DNA from: Apiospora phragmitis | Lineage: Eukaryota; Ascomycota; Sordariomycetes; Amphisphaeriales; Apiosporaceae | Assembly: GCA_038363925.1 (NCBI GenBank) | Contig: JAQQWL010000016.1 | Location: 124,001-188,000, forward strand | DNA length: 64,000 nucleotides | Direction of reading: 5' to 3' | Shown here: positions 1 through 10,721 of the stretch, one piece after another | Layout of the letters: each line of letters opens with the position of its first letter | Numbering within the stretch: the stretch's first letter is position 1 | Made by a program: the position numbers and the translations under genes | Notes under the pieces: generated by a model | Databases searched by the model: none | Told to the model about the DNA's origin: nothing | What the model saw: only the letters and a program-made list of their open reading frames with translations

Positions 1-1234
1 GCGAATACTTCTCAATCAACTTGATCAACTTGGGCCGGATAGCAAGCGTTTGATGATAGAGTTTCTAGATGACGGTTAGTGGGCATGCTCCGCCTATGAT
101 CCTCGAGGCAGAAGCTTACAGAAATCTCCTCGTTGTCCTCCTCGCGAGGCGCAGTGTTGGAAGTGCTCAACAGGGTGAGCAGCTTCTCGACGTTCTTGAT
201 TTCGGCGAAGACCTCGGCCTCCATTTGGGCCTCACGGTGCAGCTCATCGGGGGTTGGATCGGTGAGCTTTTCCACGTAGTTCAAGGGGAAAATGCCCGTG
301 TTGCCCTTCAGCGAACCACGCCACCAGTCCTTGAAGACAGACTCGAGCACCGCAATAACGTCGCCTTTCTTGAACTCCAGCTCCCCCGGTTCGCTCGGTA
401 CAAAATCGTACAGGGCTCGTACGCGAGATACAGTGGCAGCAGTGGTACCAGTAGGATGTGAAGGTACCGGTTGAGATTGGTCTTGCGGGGCGCCAGAGGG
501 ACCCCCTGAAGTCGCGGCGGCGGCACCAGCAGAACTGGGCCCGGGGCCGGCAGAACTGCTCTCGGGCACCTTCTTCTTGCGCTCCTCTTCCTGTAGCGAG
601 AGCTGCAACGCCATTTGCAACTCCTCCTCCTCCTTCTGGCGGTCCACATCGGTCAATCTGTTCTTCTGGGGCGCCGATGGCGGCTGCAATGTTGGGTTGT
701 TCTGCTTCAGGCGGAAATAGGCGTCGTACATGATGCCCAAGTCGGCGTCCTTACTGAACATGTCACTCCAGTCCTTCATCCTCTCGAGGATCTTGGCCTT
801 GACCTGCTGGTGTGTATTGCGATCGTTGGCAAGCTTCAACAGGGCATCGGTAAAGGCGCGCGATGCTAGTTCGCGGTGCATCTCCTTGCCGCAGTTCTGG
901 GATAGGGCATTGCCCAACTCCAGGGTGTACAGCTGGACATTGGCATTGCGGTGGGCGAGGCGCTTTATGATACTCTGGACGGCCTCCTTAGGACCGTTGG
1001 GGTCGCTCGAGACCTTGTCGCATACTTCGATAATGGCGCCCCAGTCTTCGGAAGTCAGGTTCTCGTCGGTCGCCTTTGCTATTCGACGACGCTGTGATTA
1101 GCTAGAGTGTTGCGCATGGTACTGTCGCGGTGTTGTCTCTTTGGAGCGACTGCAATTAGGGTGGCAGACTGGAGGGGCGATGATGACGTACCAATAGCCT
1201 CGTCATACGGCGATGGAGCTGCTGCTCGGAACAT
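1..1234 (-). CDS. hse1: ESCRT-0 subunit Hse1 (3' end cut by window edge)
   Basis: Class E vacuolar sorting protein that pairs with Vps27 on endosomes and captures ubiquitinated cargo for the multivesicular body. Exons read on the minus strand: 1234-1192, 1078-120, and 64 to beyond position 1. The ATG at 1232-1234 gives MFRAAAPSPYDEAI, the usual Hse1 start. Domains in order: VHS (about residues 12-145), a ubiquitin-interacting motif (about 164-181, core ELQMALQLSLQEEE), a Ser/Pro/Ala linker, an SH3 domain (about 234-286, ALYDF and GIFPLNYVE motifs), then the start of the GAT-like helical region. The splice at 119-65 restores the conserved helix KLYHQTLAIRPKLIKLIEKY after NEEIS. The C-terminal part lies outside the window. 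Family assignment is firm; the splice sites are canonical GT/AG and keep frame. Confidence 0.93.
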
Positions 1235-2464
1235 GTTGGCGGTTTGCCGGGCCTGATGGGCTGGTATGGGAAGAGCCGTCTCTGATGATTACTGTAGACA
1301 AGTCGATGGACAGGATCTATGGGATGTTGCGATCTCGGGTCGATTTCGGTCACGGCAATATGAGAACAATAATGATGTTGGAGCTGAGGTTGTTCGGTTG
1401 CAAAAGAGAGTTCTCGAAATGATTTGAAGTTGGCTACCTAACCTAGCATGTTAGGTACAGGTACTTACTAAGATAACCTAAGGATGGCTGTGGTCGAGCT
1501 GGCTGTAGCCTAACTCGGAAAGTCACAGCGCCCGTGGGCTGTGTTCATGTGGTTTCTCCAGCGCCGCTAGAGCTAGCAGCCCCAGAGGAAGAAATGCTAT
1601 AGCAGGGCTGGTCCACACCTCATACGGAAATAGAACATTACGTACATGTAGTGATGATGATGCTTGCTGGGCATTCGCATCCATCCCAATCAGTAACATA
1701 ATAGTGACCATAGAAAAGCATATATCCAAGGTATATGTTGCCTTACTAAACGTGTGTTCCACGGCTTCCCAATCAAAAGCGGCGTTGTTTACCCCATACC
1801 TGCAAGCTACTCTAAGCATGCGAACGCGCAAGGAGAGACGTATGCTCCCCAGAGGGCAAACATTTCTGTACTGCCCTGCCTTGGCGGTGCTGTCATGGTT
1901 TAGCAGTCTCGGCCAGAAGAGATCGACTCATCGACTCTATCGAATCTTGCTTTCTAATCGTTTCTCGTGTGGTGTGCGGAGTATCCCTCGCGTCCATTAG
2001 TCTACATGTCTATATAACCCCGTAGAACTCGTATCCTGCTCCCAAGCTATGTCGAGGGGTATTTACAGCCGAAGCCTCTTCCATCAAGCGCATTGGAGCC
2101 TGAGACTGGCTTCAATGGCTGTCCAAATTCCCTGCCACTGAAGCGAAATGCAGTCTCGCCACCCCTGGGCCTCTATCTGTACGCCGGCCAAGGTTTGATT
2201 ATGAGGCCAATATAGAAAGAAAGAAAGAAGAAGAAGAAAAAAAGGCAACTGTTCTGACACAATGTCCGGCCTCGACCCAAGTCGAAGCTGCCAATCCGTG
2301 TCTAGCTCCATAATTCTACCTTCAACTCAGCGACAAGTCTCAGATGTCTTCATCTCCTGGAAGACACTGTCCAAACACCGTCGTGTCCAGTCCCTTTCAT
2401 CCTATGATATGAGGCAGCTATCCTCCAAGACAAAGGTTTCGCCAGACACCTTATCGCGTCGTCT
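1235..2464. other. Intergenic: atg13 3' side and hse1 promoter
   Basis: No supported gene in 1.2 kb. Open frames here are short and resemble no known protein. A purine-rich tract (GAAAGAAAGAAGAAGAAG type) lies near 2215-2245, just past the atg13 stop. Short AGGTA/CCTAACC-type motifs occur near 1435-1485, upstream of hse1. They recur in most gene-poor parts of the window. Confidence 0.6.
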
Positions 2465-5373
2465 CTACCAACGTCGACCGCGCGACGACTCATACCCGCC
2501 TCGATCGTTAGATCCCAAGCTGGCACCGCCACGAGCCTCTTCAAGGCTGCGTCTGTTCAGATTTTGTCCTAATTCTGACATGTCGAACAGCAATGGCTCT
2601 TCTTCTGTTTCCTCCGTGTTAGCCCCTGTTGCTCCCATGCCCGACGCCCCGCCGCGTGCATAGCCTCGGCCATATCGGTTGCTCGGTCCAGTGAGGCTAC
2701 TGTTCCCAGACTGAGGCGTACTGTGGCCCCGGCCGGTCCCGAAACTAAACCGCCCTCTCTGCGGCGAGCTCGACAAACCAGCGAAAAGCCCAGCCGGAGG
2801 CCTGCTCTCGCGTTCAATCGAAGAAGACCCTCTCGGGAGCATGTCCGACGATTCCGCCGTCGCAACATCCGTAGGCAGCTCGAGGATGGGGGACTCAGCT
2901 GCCCCGTCGTTGGTAGCTGTCTGTTGGCTAAGCAAAGCACTAATGCTTGGTGCTTCTCCGTCAACTGCGCCCAAACTGGTGCTTCGGTGGGCGGCTTCAG
3001 CTTCCTCTTCGTCGACAAGGGCCCGATTCTGTTGTGCAACAGAGCTTGGTCGTCGAACATGAGGATACGCCCGTGGTGACAAGGGTATATCAATGGCTCC
3101 TCTAGTCTCCTCTATCGTACTCGGGACACTTGCTGGGATCCTCGAAGCCAGTCCCGCCCCTTCATTCTGACCACGCAAAGCTTCTCTGGTAGGTATGCCG
3201 TGATCAGCACTGAAGCCCTCGCTCAGACGTGATGGAACCGCCGGGGTGTGCGGCGTATGGGGAGAAAGCGGCTTTCCGGGAGACGATGAAGCCGACATAC
3301 CAGGGACATTGGCAAGTTGTCTACTAGAAGAGCTGGAAGACCGTTGGAGCTGCACCGACGAGTTCATGGACTCGGTCAAAGCGTTATTTGACTCGCGCAT
3401 GAGATGAAACCGCGATAGCTGCGCGTTGGTCCTCTTAGTCGAGGTCTCCCCCTTCTTCGAAGGCTCAAAGCTCTGCAGCGTCTTCTTGCTATCAATCATC
3501 TTCAGAAACTCCTGAATGTTGTCGTCATCTGTCTGAAACGACCCCGAGCTACCGCCGCCGCCTGCCTCGTTCAATAGGCCGGAGCCTGGTTGAGCTAACG
3601 ATGAGGACGCAGATTGCTTCCCGCTACTAATCTGGTCGTCATCGCCGCCCCGACTTGCACCGCCATACGAGGCTCGGTTGCGACGATGGCTGAAGCTACT
3701 GCTAAACCTGTTTGCAGCCGAGGGGCGCGGTGAGCTTGCGACCGGTGGCGTCTCGGTCGCGGGTTGGGGCCCTCCTCGTAAGGAGGCAGGCATCCCAGCT
3801 GTGAGGGATGACCGGTTTCTTGGCTGTGTTAGAGGATTACCTGCAAGCGATCCTCGGCCTATAGACTGCGGCGAGGCTGAAGTGTCATGATCATGTAGCC
3901 GTGGTACCGGCGAGCCTGACAATGAGCCATGCTTGAACGGCTGGAAAGATACACTTGGTCTTCGTGCGGCTGCAGCGGAGCCCGTAATCGATGGTCGAAT
4001 GGGCAGCGAATGGGCGGGAACTTCCACACTCGCTGGCCTGGAGCCAGATGGAGATGTCGTGTCAGAACCAGGCGCCTTGATTGATCTTAGGGCCGATATA
4101 GGGCTGGTGCCTAGGGGGCCTTCCCCGTGAAAAGTCGAGAGACTTCCGTATCTTTGTTGATTATCTGTAACATCCAAAGCATGCCTATGAGAGGGCAACG
4201 AGCCAATCTCTGTAGAGTAGTCGCGGCGGCTGACCCCTCGATGTGGGAAAGATGGCTTGAACAGATCATCCGAGATAGCGAGGGAGATGCGTGAGCTGAG
4301 TAGCGATTCGGTCTCCGCCACCTGGAAGTTGCAGTTGTTCCTGTATGACGCCGAAACATAGAAGCGGCCCACGGGCAAGTCGAGACTACCAAACATGTAG
4401 TCGGTCGTGATATCCCCACTGGGTCGCTCAGTCAGGGGAGATCTTAAGGGATCGAACCCTGATGAAGCGGTCTCATTAGTTGATACCCGCGCTCTCAGCT
4501 GAAGAGCGGGGTGTGACCCCTTTATTTTCGTGCCTCTGGCCAGCTTCGAGGCTGGGTAGACCCCCACAGTCGTGAAAATTGAACGGAATAATAATATGGC
4601 CTTCTTGTAGATAGTGGCTAATAAAGGGCCGAAGTCGCCAGGCAGATTAGGCGTTGAGCCTTTCAGCTCAGCACGCCATCTTTCCAATATGATACGAGTG
4701 TTTGTATGTTTGTCTTGGCGGCCTGGACTACTTCCGCCAGAGTCCCAGGAGTTCATAGCTTCGGCGATATCGTGGCGCTTGCCGTCCTCGTCTACAATCA
4801 CCAAACTCTGTCCGTTTTTTAAGCGCGAGGTGTCGAGATATATCTCTATGAATAGGGGCGGTGGCCGGTTGTCGAAGCCACTGCATTGTTTATATATTCG
4901 AAACTCGTCACGGAATTCTTCAAAGTCATCGGTGTCCGTTTGGAACTTGGGCCAGCAATCAGTTTCGGCTTGGAAATAGAAGAAGCACCAGAAGACTTAC
5001 CCATCGACTCATCCTCTTTTCGCCAGTCTGCAGCGTGACCGGGGTAAGCCTCAGGCGATTTTGCAAGACGAGGGCGCCGGCCTTCATGAAGCAGTTCTGC
5101 GGGCGGCTCTGTCAGCGAGGCCTACTATGGTTATACCGCCATGGGCTTGCTCACCTGAACTATCTGATCTAGCTTTTTCATCGACTCCTTACTCGGACCG
5201 GCATCCTGGTTTCTTTCATCACTGCTCCCCGGTGGTAATGTTGAAGCCTGGTCTGATACGTCAGATATCGTGCGTGCGTGACCATCTCTTGGGGTGTTTG
5301 TTCTTGCGGGAGGTTTGGAGGGGGACGCTGCCGGCGAGTCGGACCGGGGCGGTTGTCGTGGTATTTGATGCAT
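2465..5373 (-). CDS. atg13: Autophagy-related protein 13 (Atg13)
   Basis: Regulatory subunit of the Atg1 kinase complex that starts autophagosome formation; TORC1 phosphorylation controls it in other fungi. Three exons on the minus strand: 5373-5155, 5096-5001 and 4945-2465, giving 931 residues. The ATG at 5371-5373 opens MHQIPRQPPRSDSP. A Pro/Ser-rich leader is followed by the HORMA domain (about residues 75-300): NCFMKAGALVLQNRLRLTPV, then RMSRWFQTDTDDFEEFR, then the FIEIYLDTS strand and a WRAEL helix. The acceptor at 4946 was chosen because the nearer AG would leave a 38-base intron and break frame, while this one restores SRWFQTDTDD. The remaining 600 residues are a long disordered Ser/Pro-rich tail, typical of Atg13, ending in a conserved acidic LLFDMSELG patch and SSRGRRW. 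No frame problems. Confidence 0.95.
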
Positions 5374-5720
5374 CTTGTGTAACTACTGGGCGGATGGGCG
5401 GAGGCAACCCGAAGCGCCGTTCCTCCGCGAAAGCGTGGAGATGGCAGGTTTGCTGGGGTTTGGGGGTCGAGTGCTCTGCGCCGAAGGCAGTTGACTCGGT
5501 CACAGACAAAGTGGTCTTGCCGTATTGATATAGGGCAGACCAAGTGCTCTGTCGAAAGGAGATCTAGTTGTGGGCGAAGGCGGGCTTGATTCGATACCCG
5601 GCGACTTTAGCATCCATTGTTCGTGGTAACCTCGAGTCTAAGGTAGAATGTGGGCGGATGGAAGGGTTTGGCAAAACGAATCAGCAGCGACGCATGCTGC
5701 GGGGGGTGTCATCCAAAAAG

Positions 5721-5767
<47 letters not shown>

Positions 5768-8038
5768 ACTCGACGGTAGTGGTGTTGTTGTTGACCAAGG
5801 AGGCGGCTCTGCTGCGAGCTACTGGACGATGCGGGCGGTTGCAGGCGATTGCAGGCGAGTGACCTGGAACTAGGCAGACGGGGTCATGTTGGAAATCGAC
5901 GTGCCTAAGGTTAAGAACGAAGATGCCGATGGTTCATGGAAGACGAATGGCACAGCCGGTGTGTCGGGGAGATAGAAGCCGTCGGTGACCACAGATAGCA
6001 ATACAGATGGGCGATGAATTTCTGGCTTGGAGATGGACGAGCGACGGGCGCATGAAGAATGTTCCCCCAGCTCAGAAAGTCACAGTGTGTCGTCTCGTGA
6101 TACCCGACCGGGTACTCCGTCATCGCAGGGACGGTAGTGGACCGTTTACCTGACTTTCCCGCTGACACTAAACTTAACCCAGTAAAGCGAGGCAAGGCAT
6201 TGGGGCGATAAGAGATAACCGATTAGTGCACGGTATCTGGCGTGCTGGGTGTCTGGCTTGTCCCATCACTTGGACAATGGACAATTATCGGGATTGCGTG
6301 AGATGATGATGATGACATCCGAGGGTTTTTCTACTGACTCTTTTTCGATTTTCTACTAACCTACCTAACCTACCAGGTAAATATTTAGGTGGTGTATCTT
6401 CAAAGGTAGTAAACAAAGATCGGATTAAACATTGATGTATCTCTACCTACTTACGTAGGAGGTAGGTAGACACAATAACTAATTGGCAGCTACTGCTGCT
6501 AGTACAACAAAGGAGGGTACCCCTAGTTGAGATGGAAGTTGACTTTACGGCACAATGCCTTTGTCAATTCGATGCATCAAATGTCCATCGAATAATTGCA
6601 GTGACTATTCCCACATAAAGTATTGACATAAAAGAATATCTATGTCTTGCATCGGAGTCAGTCAAGTCATCTTATCGTCGGTTTGTTCTGCGTTCATGTT
6701 GCATTCAATGGATCTGTCCCCAGGCTGCGCCATACCTCTCTCATCACCGTGCAACATGCATGGGTTACAAGGGGATTAGAACCCCGCAACGATTCGTGGG
6801 ACCATCAGTGGAACGGCTCGACCATCCCTTGTTGCTTCCCCAGCTCTGGCACACTCGCCCAGCAAGCCAACTGAATCTTTATCTTTTTAAGGTTGCCCAA
6901 AACCAGACCATTCTCAATGTATGTGAAACTTGAGAAAGAAAATTGATTTAGATTCCACACATATTTATGTACTGGTTGGAAAGTAAGATAGTAATAAGAA
7001 TCTGCCCCCATAGATTGCTAGCTGCAAGGCACATGCTAGACCCAGCCTGCGTCTCGAATCTCGACCACAATCACCCGTTGCCTAGGTAGGTATCTATCTA
7101 TGCTTGCAAAACTGCAAAACCCTCTTGGGCCTGTAAGCAGGCCAGTATTTGCCCAAACTGTTCTTTGCAGGAAGAACAGTTCTCCTGGGCTAGTTGAGCC
7201 ATGCGGAGATATCGGGCAGAGCCGCAGAATAAGTGATAGAATCCTCGCGGGAAATTACTGGGGTAGTCAGCGAGCATCTACTTGTGGGTTCCTACTAGGA
7301 TCAAGTATACATATACTGTTAGTATAATATAGCATCGGGTTATAGTCGCGGCTGAGCCAAGAGATATGTTCAACATGAAAAGTCCCAGGGACCGAGTGTT
7401 GCTTACATATCCTCTTGACGTAAAGGTATGCTTGCAAGCGGTTTCATGGCACCAACCGACTAAGACCTCCCCGCCTAGGCTAACGCATTTTACTGGATTC
7501 TCGTGGAATGATTAGGAGGCATGCATTACTACATATAGAATATGCCAGTCGTCCTATCACCGCCCAGATAACGTTCCGCACTGCGGGTGTGACCACGAGG
7601 ACCGCGAATGTGACCTCAAGGCCATGATCGAGCTTCTACATTCGGAGCTTCCCCGCAAATCTTGCTCCCACCTTCCCGTCGGGTTATATGCAGTGCCTGA
7701 CTAGTATACAAATAAAGGCCCCCGAATGTCTTAGAAACCACCCGCTCCTACCTGTCTTGATCGGACATCATTCGCTGCCAGCTCCGCCCATGTGGCCTGG
7801 AGGAGATGCGTGGTACAGCATGTGCCTGCAGTGTCGCATCTGCAGCTTGAACATCCTGGCGTGATCGGACCCCCATGTGATTAGCTAGATAATCCATCGC
7901 ATCGCATCGTGTCATCTCCTGCTGGACTTGTTACCATATATTCATTCTGTAGATCGGACGAGGTGGACCGAATAGTTGCGGCTCTTTCCATACACTGGAA
8001 AAACTAAGCTCGCATACTCGCCTCTATTGCCCACCGCA
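5374..8038. promoter_or_regulatory. Divergent promoter region, atg13 / GH125
   Basis: 2.66 kb between two divergent start codons, with no supported gene. It holds a perfect 7-base tandem repeat at 5725-5766 (listed separately) and several copies of CTACCTA/TAGGTAGG-type motifs around 6355-6475. It becomes AT-richer towards 6900-7350. Open frames here are low in complexity and look like chance. No TATA box or operator was assigned. Confidence 0.5.
5725..5766 (+). repeat. Tandem repeat, 7-base unit, six copies
   Basis: Six perfect head-to-tail copies of GTAGGCA in the atg13 upstream region. The unit length is not a multiple of three and no gene covers it, so this is a noncoding microsatellite. 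Confidence 0.95.
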
Positions 8039-9722
8039 ATGTTACGGTCTTTGCTATTGACCGCTTTTGCTGCCGGGGTTCTACGCGGAGCGCTGGCGCA
8101 ATGCCCGGAGTACGTGAATTACTCGACTCAGAAGCATGATCCTGCGTCATCCGGTACGTATGCACTATCATATATGAGGCCGACGCCGGCATGCAGGACT
8201 TATAACCTTTCGGAGGTCGAGCAGACCATTGAAGATATGAGGTCAACAGTCACGGATCCGGACCTCTTCCGACTCTTCGAGAACACGTTTCCCAACACGC
8301 TTGATACGACCGTCTCTTGGAAGGGATTCGCACGCGGGAACCCAGACGAGGAGGTATGACGAAGTGTGCCATTGGCGGGAGACGCTTGCAATCCCCCCAA
8401 AACTGACAGCTGGCAGCTCACATTTATCGTGACGGGCGACATCACCGCCATGTGGTTGCGTGATAGCGCGAATCAACTACGCAGCTACAAGTCACTACTC
8501 AAAACCAACAGCTCCACGGAGTCCTTAGCTTCTCTATACCGAGGAGCCATCAATTTGCAGTCGCGATACATTCTGACAAGTCCGTATTGCAATGCCTTCC
8601 AAGCTCCGGTGGAATCCGGACTAGCCCCTGAAGACAACGGTGCTGCAAAGACGGATCAAGTGGTGCCGCCATACGATGCCGCTTTCGTCTTCGAATGCAA
8701 ATACGAGCTGGACAGCCTGTCGGCCTTCCTCCAGTTATCGAGCGACTACTTCGAGAAGACACAGGATCTGAACTTTTTCGGCAAGTACCAATGGGTGGAC
8801 GCCATACGGACCCTTGTCAACGTTACCGAGGGGCTCCGCGTGGGGACGTATGCCGATGACGGGCGCGTCAACGCTTCACCCTACCAATTCCAGCGCACCA
8901 CGACGCGCGCTTCCGAAACGCTGATGAACGACGGGGCCGGCTCGCCCGTCCAAGGCGGAACCGGCCTCGTGCGGAGCGCGTTCCGGCCTTCGGACGACTC
9001 GACCATCTACCAGCTGTTCATTCCGGCGAACATGATGTTCTCGAGCTACCTCGGACGCTGTGCGGACATCATGGCCAAGCTGGATGGCGCTTTGTCCAAA
9101 CAGATGAGCGACTTGGCGGCCAGCGTACGTGCCGGGATAGAGAAGCACGGCAAGACCAGCCTCGTCGACTTTGGAGACGTCTACGCGTTCGAGGTGGACG
9201 GCTTCGGCTCGGTGAACATGATGGACGATGCCAACGTGCCGAGCCTGCTGAGCGCCCCCATCATCGATTATATCAACGCGAGCGACACCACCTACCAAAA
9301 CACGCGGCGATTTGCCCTGAGCAAGTCGGACCCTTACTTCATGCACGGACCCGTCATCAGTGGGTAAGTTTCACTCTGCCTTATGGAACCTTCTGAAGAG
9401 AGAAAGAAGTCTCGAGTGTCTCGTCTAACCACCCGAGGGGGACAACAGTGTTGGTGGACCACACCAAGGACCCGGCAAGGCGTGGCCAATGTCGGTCATC
9501 GTAGCACTTCTCAGCTCGGACGACGACGAGGAGATTGTGCAGGGCCTGCGCACGCTAGTGTCGTCTACCGATGGCCTGGGGCTTATCCACGAATCCATCA
9601 ACACGTTCGATGCGCATGATTACACCCGCCCATGGTTCTCGTGGGCCAACGGCATGTTTGGGGAGCTGTTGTTGAAACTGAAGGACAGGAAGCCAGAGCT
9701 GCTCAAATCGAGCTTCCAGTAG
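8039..9722 (+). CDS. Secreted GH125 exo-alpha-1,6-mannosidase (Mug157-like)
   Basis: Glycoside hydrolase family 125 (DUF1237) members remove terminal alpha-1,6-linked mannose by inversion. Exons 8039-8353, 8417-9363 and 9449-9722 give 511 residues. The ATG at 8039 is preferred over an upstream in-frame start because it opens a clean signal peptide (MLRSLLLTAFAAGVLRGALA, cut before QCPEYV). Diagnostic motifs are RPTPACRTYNLSEVE, GDITAMWLRDSANQ (the substrate-binding WLRD loop), GPVISGVGGPHQGPGKAWPM, and LLSSDDDEEI, followed by the C-terminal TRPWFSWANGMFGELLL. Both introns are canonical, and splicing restores ISGVGGPHQGPGKAWPMSVI exactly. The gene lies 1.0 kb upstream of, and in line with, a GH92 alpha-mannosidase, so the two probably act on the same mannose-rich glycans outside the cell. 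The substrate is inferred from the family. Confidence 0.93.
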
Positions 9723-10721
9723 TAGCGAATGATAAGTAAGCCGACACAGATGTCGTTAGCTTCGAGCAGTGTACGGCTACCAATCCAGGTATATATATAT
9801 ACCTACGTGTAGGATCAGTTACGTAACGTCAATGTTCAATAGTTGCAATACCGGGCATTCCTAGCTGCCTTTTTACCCGCGGCAGCCAATACATATGAGG
9901 GAGACTGACGCACAGGCAAATGGCAGCATGTTTCTTTTCTATCTTGTCCCTCCTTTCTCTGTACCCAGACGGAAGATCAAGCCCCATTCGGCTCCTTCGA
10001 GGACTTGGCCCTTTACCCTTCCGTTCTGCCAAACACAATTATGTATGCGACCATCCATCGACATGGAATTTTATTAGTACTGTAGGTACATGTAGTTAGT
10101 TGGTGAATCCACCACCTGTCGCAGCCGTTGAGCCGTTCTAGTGGTCGGAGCTGTTTCCAGCACTACCGTGTTTCGTATCAGTGTTTCGATGGCCCCAGAT
10201 TACCTGTCGCAACCTGGGTGTTTAGGGCGTTTAGGTGGATCAGAGGTCTCACTCTTTGGCAATGCAATGCTACCATCCACTCCCCGGCAGGATCGCCGCG
10301 GCCTTGGCAAGGGAAAATGGCCACACCACATGGATCTTGCAATTCTTTCATGGGTGTTGGAAAGGCCCGAGGTGGCGACCAGTTCTAGATAGATATACCT
10401 CGTGATACTTCCAATACATACTTCTGGCTTACTCGCTGCGCTTCTGCACCTTCCTTCTTCCTCTTTTGCATCGAGAGAATGGCTTATTTTGGATACTTCT
10501 AAGCGACGGACTTGGTAGCTGACTTTGCACTTGGCGGGCTCTTAGGCGCGTCAGTTGCTTGCTGCTGTTGGTGATATATCGAGGTATACAGATACCCTTC
10601 GGGACGACCAATGTGTCACATCGCCAATCCGCAAAGGCTTCACCTATAGAACCTGAGCACAATTCTCGCTAGCTGTGTGTCACGTTGGGCGGTTGACCTT
10701 TCTGTTGCACAAACGACGACC
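9723..10721. other. Intergenic between GH125 and GH92
   Basis: 1.0 kb with no gene. It includes a short TATATATATA stretch at about 9788-9800, just past the GH125 stop, then mixed sequence that would hold the GH92 promoter. No defined operator can be named. Confidence 0.5.

Noticed and set aside
6765..6845. tRNA-like stretch on the minus strand (GGTTCTAATCC B-box resemblance)
   Set aside because: Position 57 would be T instead of a purine, and the acceptor, D and anticodon stems do not pair in a consistent tRNA layout.
7976..8038. Upstream in-frame start for GH125
   Set aside because: It would put a polar 21-residue stretch before the signal peptide; the ATG at 8039 gives a normal one.
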